DNA from: Lutacidiplasma sp049802875
GTDB lineage: Archaea; Thermoplasmatota; Thermoplasmata; Lutacidiplasmatales; UBA184
DNA length: 64,000 nt
Assembly: GCA_049802875.1 (NCBI GenBank)
Contig: JBARNH010000048.1
Span: forward strand, 1 to 64,000
Reading direction: 5' to 3'
How positions within the stretch are numbered: the stretch's first letter is position 1; every line of letters starts with the position of its first letter. This document shows positions 40,356 through 48,777 of the stretch, one piece after another. A model generated the notes under the pieces. It did not search any database. It saw only the letters and a program-made list of their open reading frames with translations, and had not been told where the DNA came from. The translations under genes were made by a program, and so were the position numbers.

Positions 40356-41921
40356 ATGCCAAGGGTCCGTCGTGGTTCGGTTGTTCGAGAGCACGACCTC
40401 CTCGCGCGGGCCAAGGTCCTGAGGGAATCGGTCGACCCCCTGCTTCCGCGGCGGACCCGCGACTGCCCGCCCGAGAAATTCGACCGCCTGAAGGCGGACC
40501 TGGAACAGGTCCGTGAGGTTCGGGAGGACGAGAAGCGGCTCGAGCGGGCGACCCATTGGGGCGACCCCCTCGTCCGGTCGTACGCGGGCCTTCTCAAGTT
40601 CTACCTCGACCCAAAGACGCCGCCGATCGTCTCTTTCCCCCTCCCCGACGGGGAGGTCTCGTATGCGCCCCTGGCTCGAGCTCCCCGCGAGACGGAGGTC
40701 GCGGTACAACAGTCGGACGACCCGTCCCGGCTGTTGCTCGGGTACGTCGACTGGGCCCGCAAGGGGTTCCACTTCTTTGCGACGCGCAAGACGCTGTGGT
40801 GCACGGGTCGGTCCGCCACGCCGCCGGACGAGTTTCGGTCGGAGCGGGTCGCGGAACTCCCGTACCGGCTGATCGAGGAGCCCGGAAAACACGTCTTCCT
40901 CTGCCCGCATCTCAAGGACCAAGAGCCGCGACCGTTCCTCGAGGTCGCCTGGCCCGGCGCGGACACGGCGTTCCGAGTCTGCCGGCGGTGCGCGAAAACG
41001 GAGCGGCACCTCCTCTCGAGCCTCTCGGATGGGGCGGCGGTCCCCGACCCGAGCGAAGAGTTCCCGGTCGGAGCGGAGTGGAACATACGATGTCAGGGCG
41101 GCCCCGAATGCATCCACGCCCGTCTGCCCGAACTCCCCCGGACGCTCCGGAAACGGTACGAACTTGGTCGGCTCTCCGATGCTCAGCTGCTGGACGAGTA
41201 CGGGGCGGAACTCCGACCTCGGATCGAGGGGACCGACCGCCCGACGTTCGTCGCGGGCGGGGTCTGCTACGGGAACAACATCCCTGCGTTCCTCTCCGCG
41301 CTGGAGGCGACCCCGGTCGAGCGGCGCGCGGTGGAGCGCGCCCTTGAGGACGTCCACGGGTACTTCGAGGTCGACGAACCGTCCGCGAGTCGCGCGCTCG
41401 AGCGCCTGTGGCCCGACCACGCCGACGTGATCCTCCGCACGATCGTCCCCGACCCCGCCGAGGCTCGTCGATGGATCGACGAAGCCCGGGGTGCGCCGGG
41501 CCGGGTGTCGGAGATCTTGAAACGGGCGCAGCGACGGAGCGAAGAGCGCCAGGTCTTGGACGAGCTGCCGCGGTACAGCCGATTGGCGCGAGAGGCGGCG
41601 TGGGTCGACCGGATCGCGCGCGAGTACCGTACCCACGGCAACTCGGCGGCCGAGCGCACTATCCTCCAGTCGTTGCCGGAGGAGGGAAAGGAGCGCGGTC
41701 TAGCGTTCGGACTGCTCAGCGCCCTCGGCCGAGGGAGCGCCCACGCGTGGCAGTTCTCGAAGACGGAGCAGGAGTTCGGAACGGCGCTCGCTGACCGGGC
41801 TCGCTCCACCCTCGCGGCCCCGGCAGAGAGCTATCACTCGGCCCTCGACGCGCTGCTCCAAGCGGCCGGCGTCGCCGATTGGGGGGTCCGGGAGCCCGCG
41901 ACCGAGGCGCGGAGCGGCTGA
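40356..41921 (+). CDS. Large uncharacterised archaeal protein with cysteine motifs
   Basis: I do not recognise this 521-residue soluble protein. The N-terminal third is helical and charged. The centre holds likely metal-binding cysteines: FLCPHLK, a CRRCAKTE pair, CQGGPECIHAR and a later GGVCYGNN. The C-terminal half is helical and repeats Arg/Glu-rich segments. The CxxC and Cys/His spacing suggests treble-clef or zinc-ribbon modules, so nucleic-acid binding is possible. A TATA-like AATATGTACG lies near 40317-40326. The gene stands alone between guaAA and a receiver-like gene, both on the same strand. Confidence 0.65.
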   Translation: MPRVRRGSVVREHDLLARAKVLRESVDPLLPRRTRDCPPEKFDRLKADLEQVREVREDEKRLERATHWGDPLVRSYAGLLKFYLDPKTPPIVSFPLPDGEVSYAPLARAPRETEVAVQQSDDPSRLLLGYVDWARKGFHFFATRKTLWCTGRSATPPDEFRSERVAELPYRLIEEPGKHVFLCPHLKDQEPRPFLEVAWPGADTAFRVCRRCAKTERHLLSSLSDGAAVPDPSEEFPVGAEWNIRCQGGPECIHARLPELPRTLRKRYELGRLSDAQLLDEYGAELRPRIEGTDRPTFVAGGVCYGNNIPAFLSALEATPVERRAVERALEDVHGYFEVDEPSASRALERLWPDHADVILRTIVPDPAEARRWIDEARGAPGRVSEILKRAQRRSEERQVLDELPRYSRLAREAAWVDRIAREYRTHGNSAAERTILQSLPEEGKERGLAFGLLSALGRGSAHAWQFSKTEQEFGTALADRARSTLAAPAESYHSALDALLQAAGVADWGVREPATEARSG

Positions 41922-42047
41922 GCCGCGCCGTCCGGAGGAGTTCGGGGGCCTGCAAGTACATCGGCTAAACAAAAATACCCCAACGTGGTGTATACTATCG
42001 ACCAGTCAGCGGGCCTTCGGGAGGCCAGATGCGGCCGGTCAAGGATA

Positions 42048-42449
42048 ATGGTCGACACGAGCCCCCCGGCGGCGTCCGCGATTGTCGTCGCCGGGGATGA
42101 AGAGACGAGGGTCTTGCTCCGCGGCCTTCTCCGGTTGCATCACTTCCGGGTGGACGGGGAGGCCGAGGGGGCCACTCAGTGCCTGGAGCTGATCCGGGAG
42201 CACCGGCCGAGCCTCTTGGTGGCCGACGTGAACCTCGCGGAAGGTAGTCCGAGCTCGCTCGTGACGGAAGCGCGCAAGGCGGCGCCCGGGTTGCGGGTGA
42301 TCCTGGTCGCTCCGGCGTCCCGTCCCCCGGCGCCGTCGTCCGACGGCCATCCCGGACCCGATGTCGTGCTCCTCCGACCGTTCCGAATCCGCCAGTTCGC
42401 GGAAGCGCTCCTTCCGTCGGCCTCGTCGGGGTCGGGCCCCTCGCCCTAG
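42048..42449 (+). CDS. Receiver-like protein, partly degenerate
   Basis: This 133-residue CheY-type fold has the acidic Asp17/Glu18 and a phosphoacceptor candidate Asp60 in LLVADVNLAEG. The conserved Lys is replaced by Arg (LLRPFRIRQF) and the usual Thr/Ser strand reads VILVAPAS. Phosphorylation may be weak or absent. The ATG at 42048 follows an AAGGAT ribosome site. A GTGTATACTA box lies near 41988. It converges on dphB with a 4-base overlap. No kinase is adjacent. Confidence 0.7.
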   Translation: MVDTSPPAASAIVVAGDEETRVLLRGLLRLHHFRVDGEAEGATQCLELIREHRPSLLVADVNLAEGSPSSLVTEARKAAPGLRVILVAPASRPPAPSSDGHPGPDVVLLRPFRIRQFAEALLPSASSGSGPSP

Positions 42450-43234
42450 GGCCGGCGTACCGGTGGCTTCGCGCGATATCGCTCCAACGCCGCGGCCTCT
42501 TCGAAATGGAGTTCCGGGGCCGGGACGACCACGGCGTGCATCGGCGGACCGAAATCGCCCTGCGCGAGCTCCTCGAGGGGTCCGAACCACGCTCCCGCAT
42601 CTTCCCGGCCGATCCGCGCTACCACCGCCACCGGCGCGCCGACGGGGATCGTCGTTCCCTCAGGATCCCGCTCTCGGAGTAGCGAGAGCGCCTCGCCCCC
42701 ACTGAGGAACCGACCGTCCTCGGGGCGAAGGTCGAGCAACACGAGCGAGTGGAGCCCGCGCTCCCGGTTCGATGCGATCTGCTCCACGGGGGACCGGGGG
42801 GCGAATCCGGGCGCCGGGAGCGGCAGCGAGACTGTTCGCCCGAACCGGTAGTGCATCAGCCCGAGGAACCCGGCGGCCGCGGTGAGGATGCTCGCGTTCG
42901 GGAGGTACCGCCACGAGTGGCCGGCCCGCTCGACCGCGAGCCGGAGGGCGACGTGGGTCGTCGCGGCGAACGGGTCGCCGATGACGAGGAGCACGACCCG
43001 GGGCGATCGGCCGAGGGCGTCGAGGATCGGTCGCTCGGATTCGAGCAACGATCGGTCAAGGCGGTGGACCGGGCGGTGGAGCTCCGCCGCCACTCGCTCG
43101 ACCGTCCCCTCCGGGGCCACGGCGGTGTACTCCTCAGCGAACACCTCGTCCGCGGCTCGGAGCGTTTCCCAAGCGCGCGCCGAGAGGCCACGCTCGTCCG
43201 ACAGTCCGAGCCCGACGAACGAAAGCTCGGCCAC
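42446..43234 (-). CDS. dphB: Diphthine synthase DphB
   Basis: The 262-residue tetrapyrrole-methylase-fold enzyme trimethylates the modified histidine of aEF2. Family features: AELSFVGLGLSDERGLS at the start, VFAEEYTAV, a VVLLVIGDPFAATTHVALRL motif and NASILTAAAGFLGLMHYRFGRTVSLP. Start is the GTG at 43234; upstream in-frame residues have no conservation. It is the last gene after the kdp-usp set, 16 bases behind usp, and may be co-transcribed with it. Confidence 0.93.
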   Translation of the reverse strand: MAELSFVGLGLSDERGLSARAWETLRAADEVFAEEYTAVAPEGTVERVAAELHRPVHRLDRSLLESERPILDALGRSPRVVLLVIGDPFAATTHVALRLAVERAGHSWRYLPNASILTAAAGFLGLMHYRFGRTVSLPLPAPGFAPRSPVEQIASNRERGLHSLVLLDLRPEDGRFLSGGEALSLLRERDPEGTTIPVGAPVAVVARIGREDAGAWFGPLEELAQGDFGPPMHAVVVPAPELHFEEAAALERYRAKPPVRRP

Positions 43235-43250
43235 GCGCGCTCCTGCCGGT

Positions 43251-44060
43251 CTAGCCCCGGAGCGCAAGGACCGGGCACGGCGCTTGGCGGAACAGCTCCT
43301 CGAGGAACGGGCGCGTGAGGAGGGCGCCGCCGGCCTGGTCCCCTTCCTCGCTCACGAGCAGGAGGCCGAACCGCTCCCTCTGGGCCGCCTGCAGGATCAC
43401 GCTCGGAAGCCGACCCCGCCGGCTCCGCGAGCCGGGGAACGTCGCCCACTTGTGGGTGACCGGGACCCCGCGCGACGTGTGCTCCTCTCGGTCGGCCTCG
43501 TCCCCTCCCGCCCCCGAGTCGCGAAGCCCGAGGGTGATGGTCGTGATCGACGCGCCGTCATTGTGGACCGCGATCTCTTCGGCGACCTGCATGGCCCGCG
43601 GGAGCGGGCTCGGGCGGAACGAGGGGAGGAGGATCCGGGGAAGCTTCCCCGCCCCTAGGGCGAGGCGATTGAGGATCAGGACGTCCTGGTGGGCGTGGTG
43701 CAGGATCCCGCTCGCGGTGTGCCCGACGAACGGGTTGCGACTGCGCTTGTCGCCCCGGAGGGTCATGAGGATCGCGTCGACTCCGTGGGACTCGGCGCTC
43801 TCGAGGATCTCCCCCGGAACGTCGGTCGAGGCCCGGACCTCCGGGTCGACGCGGACGTCGAGCGCGGCCCCCGCTTCGTGCGCGGGAACGACGAGGTTGA
43901 CCGAGGCGCGCCACTCGCGCGTCACCTCGGGGAGGGTCGTAGTCGGGATGACGTGCAGGATCCGGATCTCCCCGTCGGGGTCGAGCAGCATCGCCGCGAA
44001 CCGGATGAGCGGCTCGACCTCCGACGGCTCCGACACCGGTACCAGGATCTGACGGTACAA
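43251..44060 (-). CDS. Tandem universal stress protein
   Basis: This 269-residue protein is made of two Usp-like halves: residues 1-135 (MYRQILVPVSEPSEVEPLIRF, ending ILHHAHQDVLILN) and 140-269 (LPRILLPSFRPSPLPRAMQVAEE, ending QAPCPVLALRG). The usual ATP-binding G-x2-G-x9-GS motif is not well kept, so ATP binding is uncertain. Start is a TTG at 44060 with a strong GGAGG-containing ribosome site. It lies 3 bases after kdpC. Usp domains are frequent partners of Kdp (KdpD contains one), so a regulatory role on the pump is plausible. Confidence 0.82.
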   Translation of the reverse strand: MYRQILVPVSEPSEVEPLIRFAAMLLDPDGEIRILHVIPTTTLPEVTREWRASVNLVVPAHEAGAALDVRVDPEVRASTDVPGEILESAESHGVDAILMTLRGDKRSRNPFVGHTASGILHHAHQDVLILNRLALGAGKLPRILLPSFRPSPLPRAMQVAEEIAVHNDGASITTITLGLRDSGAGGDEADREEHTSRGVPVTHKWATFPGSRSRRGRLPSVILQAAQRERFGLLLVSEEGDQAGGALLTRPFLEELFRQAPCPVLALRG

Positions 44061-44063
44061 CTC

Positions 44064-44726
44064 CTACCTCCCGATGTACGGCAGCAGGTCGATGTCGAGC
44101 TGGAGGACATCGACGTAGGCGACCCCCACGTACGGGATCGGCGGGTTCGTGATGTGTTCGTTGACGAATCCGGTCGTCCACTCGATCGAGAGGTTCGACG
44201 CGTTGGCCACGCGAGGGACCTGGACGAGGACAGCTTCGGGGGTCAGGTCGGGGTCGACGTCCGACGCCGACGGGGAGACCAGCCAGAACGGGAGCGTCGC
44301 GTTCACCGTGAAGTTCCCATACTGCCGCATGTAGGCAATGGTTTCGTTCAGTAAGGCCCCGAGCGCCGGGTCGGTCGGACCGGGCGGAGTCTCGGCCCCG
44401 AGCGTCGTGTTGTAGTCGGTGAGCGAGGGGCGCTCCCAGAACAGATACGGTGCGCTCGTGTTCTGGGCGATCAGGCTGGACCCGACCACGGTTCCGTTCG
44501 GTTCGCGGAGCAGCGAGCCGTTCGCGGCGTTGGGGTCGAGGACCTGGGCGATCCCCGTCACGAGCAGCGGATAGATGAACCCACTGACCAGGAGCGTGAG
44601 GACGAGGAGCACGATCGTCGCCCGGACGTGCCCACCGACCGTGTGGGCCGGCGGCGGCCGCGGGGGCGTCGAAGGTTGGGGAGGCCCGACCGCGGCACCG
44701 GCGGACGGAGGAGCCACCGCGCTCAC
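44064..44726 (-). CDS. kdpC: Potassium-transporting ATPase subunit KdpC
   Basis: This 220-residue protein has a Pro-rich cytoplasmic start, one transmembrane helix (about residues 35-57) and an outside domain with KdpC landmarks: GSSLIAQ, then LFWERPSLTDYNTT and the GFVNEHITNPPIPYVGVAYVDVLQLDIDLL ending. It carries at least eight N-glycosylation sequons (NGS, NGT, NTS, NTT, NET, NFT, NAT, NLS). The GTG at 44726 overlaps the kdpB stop (GTGA). It assists assembly and K+ affinity of the Kdp pump. It resembles bacterial KdpC only loosely in the centre. Confidence 0.92.
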   Translation of the reverse strand: MSAVAPPSAGAAVGPPQPSTPPRPPPAHTVGGHVRATIVLLVLTLLVSGFIYPLLVTGIAQVLDPNAANGSLLREPNGTVVGSSLIAQNTSAPYLFWERPSLTDYNTTLGAETPPGPTDPALGALLNETIAYMRQYGNFTVNATLPFWLVSPSASDVDPDLTPEAVLVQVPRVANASNLSIEWTTGFVNEHITNPPIPYVGVAYVDVLQLDIDLLPYIGR

Positions 44727-46858
44727 AGCCACCCCCCGAGGGGGAGCCAATGGGAGACCGCGAGCCCGATCCCGTGGACCCACCCGAGCGTCGAGAGCCA
44801 CGCCAAGAGTTCGTAGCAGAGCCAGATCCCGGCGAACGCGCTCACGAGACCCCCGAACCCGTAGTAGAGCAGGTTCCGGCGCAGCAGGTCGATCGCGGGC
44901 TTCGGTCGGAACGGCACCCCGGCGAGGGCGAGGGGAATCAGGAACGGGATGATGAGGGCGTTGAACAGCAGGGTGGCGAGCACCGCGAGCTCGGGGTTCG
45001 TGAACCCGAGGACGTTGAGCACGGTGATCCCGGGCAACGCCGCCACCCCGGAGGCCACGAAGATCGCGGGGATGATCGCGAAGTATTTCGCGACGTCGTT
45101 GGTGATCGAGAACGTCGTGAGGGCGCCGCGCGTGATCAGGAGCTGCTTTCCGATCGACACGATCTCGATGAGCTTTGTCGGGTCGTTGTCGAGGTCGACC
45201 ATGTTGCCTGCCTCCTTCGCCGCGCTGGTCCCGTTGTTCATCGCGAGGCCCACGTCGGCGCGCGCGAGCGCCGGCGCATCGTTGGACCCGTCCCCGCTCA
45301 TGGCGACCAGGCGGCCCGCCGCCTTTTCCCGGTCGATGATCACCAGCTTCGTCTCGGGCTTCGCCTCGGCGATGAAGTCGTCGACGCCGCTCTCCTTCGC
45401 GATCGCGGCGGCGGTCAGGCGGTTGTCGCCCGTGCACATCACCGTGTGGATCCCCATCGTTCGCAGCTCTTGGATCCGGTCCTTGATGCCGGGCTTGACC
45501 ACGTCCTTCAGGAGGACGAGCCCGATGGCTCGCTTGTTCACGGAGATCGCGAGCGGGGTCATTCCCTGGCGCGACGCCTCGATCGCCGACTGCCGGAGCT
45601 CCCGCGGGAGCGTCGCTCCGTACGCCTCCATCGCCTGGGTGGACCCCTTGTAGAACTCGGCGCCGCCGGTGAGGACGATCCCGCTCATGCGGCGCTCGGC
45701 GGTGAAGGGGAGGACTTTGAATCCCCCGGGCTCGAGCTTGCGCACCGGCGTCGCCCGACGCGCGGCCAGGCGGACGATCGACTTTCCTTCGGGCGTGTCG
45801 TCCAAGGTGGAGGAGAGCATCGCTCCCTCCACGAGGGCGTCCATCGTGACCTCGGGCGCCGGGACGAATTGGACCGCCAGCCGATTTCCGACCGTGATCG
45901 TGCCGGTCTTGTCGAGGATCAGGGTGTCCAGGTCGCCGGCGGCCTCCACCGCCTTCCCCGATTTCGCGATGATGTTGGCCTTCGCGACCCGGTTGATCCC
46001 CGAGATCCCGATCGCAGGCAGCAGTGCCCCGATCGTCGTCGGCATCAGACAGACGAACAGCGCGACGATCGTCGCGAGGTCGACCGCGATGATGTTCGTA
46101 AAGTTCGCGAGGTAGATGAACGTCACAACGACGGTGAACAGGGCGATCGTGAGCGCGGCGAGGAAGACTCCGAGCGCGAGCTCGTTCGGGGTCGGCTCGC
46201 GGGCTTGGCCCTCCACGAGGCGGATCAGGCGGTCGAGGAACGACTCTCCTCGCACCGCGCTGACGCGGACGCGCACGGTCCCCTGGACCACCCGGGCCCC
46301 GCCGAGCACGCTCGTCTTGTCGCCACCGCTCTCGCGCATGACCGCGGCCGACTCCCCGGTCATCATCGACTCGTCGACGAGCGCGGCGCCCCGGATCACG
46401 TCGCCGTCGATCGGGATCGGTTCGCCGGCTTGGACCTCGACCGTGTCCCCGATCTGCAGTCCGTCCGCGGGCACCCACCGGGTCGTCCCGTCCGGTAGGA
46501 CCTGACGCGCCCGGATCCCGCTGCGGATCTCCCGGAGGCTGTCGGCCTGGGCCCGCCCCTGCGCCTCGGCGATCGCCTCGGAGATGTGGGCGAACCAGAG
46601 GGTCAGGAACAGGATGATCGTGACGCTGAGGTAGTAGCTCGGGTTGTAGAACCGCGCGATATCCGGGAATGCGTGCGGGAACAGCGTGAGGACGACCAAG
46701 TAGACGAAGAGCACCCAGACGACGAACATCATGGGATGTCGGATCTCCTTGCGCGGGTCGAACATCGCAAACGAGTCGAGGAGCACCCGTCGGATGGAGG
46801 TGTGCGCCACGCGACGAACGGAGACGCGGGCACCGGTTTCGGTCAACTCCGCCGCCAT
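44723..46858 (-). CDS. kdpB: Potassium-transporting P-type ATPase subunit KdpB
   Basis: This 711-residue catalytic subunit has MMTGES (actuator, 165-170), the phosphorylation site DKTGT with Asp316, the KGST nucleotide-site motif, CTGDN and MSGDGSNDAPALARADVGLAM. The membrane helix motif MPTTIGALLPAIGISG is present. It uses ATP to drive K+ uptake through KdpA. It begins 7 bases after kdpA and overlaps kdpC by 4 bases. Confidence 0.97.
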   Translation of the reverse strand: MAAELTETGARVSVRRVAHTSIRRVLLDSFAMFDPRKEIRHPMMFVVWVLFVYLVVLTLFPHAFPDIARFYNPSYYLSVTIILFLTLWFAHISEAIAEAQGRAQADSLREIRSGIRARQVLPDGTTRWVPADGLQIGDTVEVQAGEPIPIDGDVIRGAALVDESMMTGESAAVMRESGGDKTSVLGGARVVQGTVRVRVSAVRGESFLDRLIRLVEGQAREPTPNELALGVFLAALTIALFTVVVTFIYLANFTNIIAVDLATIVALFVCLMPTTIGALLPAIGISGINRVAKANIIAKSGKAVEAAGDLDTLILDKTGTITVGNRLAVQFVPAPEVTMDALVEGAMLSSTLDDTPEGKSIVRLAARRATPVRKLEPGGFKVLPFTAERRMSGIVLTGGAEFYKGSTQAMEAYGATLPRELRQSAIEASRQGMTPLAISVNKRAIGLVLLKDVVKPGIKDRIQELRTMGIHTVMCTGDNRLTAAAIAKESGVDDFIAEAKPETKLVIIDREKAAGRLVAMSGDGSNDAPALARADVGLAMNNGTSAAKEAGNMVDLDNDPTKLIEIVSIGKQLLITRGALTTFSITNDVAKYFAIIPAIFVASGVAALPGITVLNVLGFTNPELAVLATLLFNALIIPFLIPLALAGVPFRPKPAIDLLRRNLLYYGFGGLVSAFAGIWLCYELLAWLSTLGWVHGIGLAVSHWLPLGGWL

Positions 46859-46865
46859 CCTTTCC

Positions 46866-48566
46866 TCACACTATCTGGGCCAACGGACCCAGCGCGAGTA
46901 CCGGGAGAAAGAGGAGCGCCGAGACGATGATCAGGATCATCGTGAGGTAGACCGTGAACGTAGCGCTCGCGGTGCGGAGGGTCCCCGGACCGGGGGGCCG
47001 CTCTTCCTGTTCCGCAAAGAGCCCCCCCACCTGGAGCATCGCCCAGATCGGGACGAACCGACCGATCAGCATCACCAGGGCGCCGGTCACGTTCCAGAAC
47101 AGCGTCGTGTCGTTGAACGCGGCCGAGGAGAGCGCGCTGCCGTTGTTCGCCGATTCCGACGTGAGCTCGTAGAGCACGGACGTGAAGTTGTGGGCCGACG
47201 CCGACAGTGAGGAAGTGGCGATGCCGGGCTGGCCCGCGAGGACCCCGACCGAGAAGGGAATGAGGACGACGGCCGGGTGGATGAGGAGGGCGAGGGCGGC
47301 CCATTTCACCTGGCTGGTGCCGATCTTCTTCCCGAGGTACTCGGGCGTGCGTCCCACCATGAGACCCGCCATGAAGATCGCGAGCACCGCGAACAGCAGC
47401 AGGGTCGCAAAACCGGTTCCTTCGCCTCCGGGGGTGCTCTGAGTGAACATCCCGAACAGCAGGACCATCTGGCCGACCGGGGAGACGGCCCCGATCATCA
47501 TGTTGTTCGCCCCGACGTTCGAGTAAACGCTCACGACCTGGAATAACGACGCTTCCGGGAGACTGAACCGGGTCTCCTGGCCGACCGGGTACCCGTTCGT
47601 CGACGCGCCGAGACCGGCGACATTGAGCAACGCCGGGTTGGTCGCGGCCTGATAGCTGATGAACAGCGCGAGGGCGACCGCGAAGACGATGAGGATCGTC
47701 CCGATAAACGGCCAGGCTTCCCCCTTCTTGCGGATGATCTGGGCGAAGGCGAACGGCGTCGAGAACGGGATCAACATCATGATCCCGACCTCGAACAGGT
47801 TCGATATTGCGGAGGGGTTCGCGAACGGCGACGCGGCGTTCGCACTGTACCAGCCGCCCCCGTCCGTCCCGAGCAGGGTGATCGCCGTGAACGAAGAGAC
47901 CGGTCCGAGGTAGATCCTCTGGATACCCCCGGTGAGCGGGTGTGCGTTCACGTAGTTCGTCAGCGTCTCCGGAACGCCCATCAGGACGAGGATCACGGCG
48001 AAGAGGATCGCGAGCGGCAGCAAGATGCGGGTCACCGTTCGGACGATGTCGACGTAGAAGTTCCCGAGCGTACCGTCCTTCCGGATGAACCCCCGGATCA
48101 TCGCCGCCGCGACCGCGAGTCCGGTAGCGGCCGAAAGGAACAGCGCGAGCTGCCAGGCGATCACGGTCGAGCCCATGCTGATCTGGGATTCGTTCGTGAA
48201 GTGGGTGAAATCGGTGTTCGTGGTGAAACTCGCCGCCGAATGGAAGGCGAGGTCCCACGACATCCCGGGGACGCCGGTGGCGTTGAGCGGGAGGGAGGCT
48301 TGGAAGAAGAAATACAGATAGAGGAAGGCGAAGACGCCGCCGTTGACCAGCAGCACGGCGACCATGTACTCTTTCGCGCTCATGGCACGGCGCGGCGAGG
48401 TGCCGAGCAGCCGGTAGACCGCCCGCTCGAGCGGCGCGAGCAGGGTGTCGCCGAACGTTGGCCGATTGAGGTAGACGCGTCCCAGGTACGCCCCGAACCA
48501 GGGGGCGATCGCGATGACGAGTCCGATGACCAATAGGACGTCCCACAGTGACTGCAGGGCGAACAT
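46866..48566 (-). CDS. kdpA: Potassium-transporting ATPase subunit KdpA
   Basis: The 566-residue, roughly ten-helix channel-like subunit has the four selectivity-filter segments in order: FTTNTDFTHF, GTDGGGWYSANAA, SVYSNVGANN and SESANNGSALS. These follow the SKT-superfamily pattern. Three Asn-x-Ser/Thr sequons lie in outside loops near the last filter. Start is the ATG at 48566. It follows kdpF by 15 bases and precedes kdpB by 7. Confidence 0.97.
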   Translation of the reverse strand: MFALQSLWDVLLVIGLVIAIAPWFGAYLGRVYLNRPTFGDTLLAPLERAVYRLLGTSPRRAMSAKEYMVAVLLVNGGVFAFLYLYFFFQASLPLNATGVPGMSWDLAFHSAASFTTNTDFTHFTNESQISMGSTVIAWQLALFLSAATGLAVAAAMIRGFIRKDGTLGNFYVDIVRTVTRILLPLAILFAVILVLMGVPETLTNYVNAHPLTGGIQRIYLGPVSSFTAITLLGTDGGGWYSANAASPFANPSAISNLFEVGIMMLIPFSTPFAFAQIIRKKGEAWPFIGTILIVFAVALALFISYQAATNPALLNVAGLGASTNGYPVGQETRFSLPEASLFQVVSVYSNVGANNMMIGAVSPVGQMVLLFGMFTQSTPGGEGTGFATLLLFAVLAIFMAGLMVGRTPEYLGKKIGTSQVKWAALALLIHPAVVLIPFSVGVLAGQPGIATSSLSASAHNFTSVLYELTSESANNGSALSSAAFNDTTLFWNVTGALVMLIGRFVPIWAMLQVGGLFAEQEERPPGPGTLRTASATFTVYLTMILIIVSALLFLPVLALGPLAQIV

Positions 48567-48581
48567 GGGCTGGGCCCCCCC

Positions 48582-48695
48582 TCAGAACTTCTCGGGGTGG
48601 ATCATGGCGTAGAGGAGGTAGATCGTGAGCCCGAGGGCGATCAGGGTGAGGGTGACGAGACCGAAGTTCGAGGCAAGCGAGGACAGCGTGCCCAT
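48582..48695 (-). CDS. kdpF: KdpF small subunit
   Basis: This 37-residue peptide has one transmembrane helix (about residues 11-31) and the ending YLLYAMIHPEKF, which matches the KdpF Y-x-x-x-x-hydrophobic-x-PE-F pattern. It stabilises the Kdp complex. The ATG at 48695 follows GGAGACG and lies about 31-39 bases after a TATA box. It is first in the kdpFABC-usp operon. A longer frame from 48764 crosses the promoter. Confidence 0.88.
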   Translation of the reverse strand: MGTLSSLASNFGLVTLTLIALGLTIYLLYAMIHPEKF

Positions 48696-48725
48696 CGTCT
48701 CCTGCGGTCGTTGGACCCGGGGCCG

Positions 48726-48734
48726 GTTATATAG
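48726..48734 (-). promoter_or_regulatory. TATA box of the kdp operon
   Basis: On the reverse strand, GGCTATATAACC is a strong TATA element 31-39 bases before the kdpF ATG. The upstream helicase ends at 48778, so this is a dedicated promoter for kdpFABC-usp and not read-through. No kdpD or kdpE homologue is encoded in the window, so the regulator is unknown. Confidence 0.68.
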
Positions 48735-48777
48735 CCTCGCTGACGGAAGCGCACAGCGTCGCACGGCGAGCGAATGT

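Noticed and set aside
44064..46478. An apparent 804-codon protein ending in KdpC
   Set aside because: Only the last 220 codons are KdpC. The rest is kdpB read in the wrong frame. The GTGA overlap at 44723-44726 gives a normal separate kdpC start.
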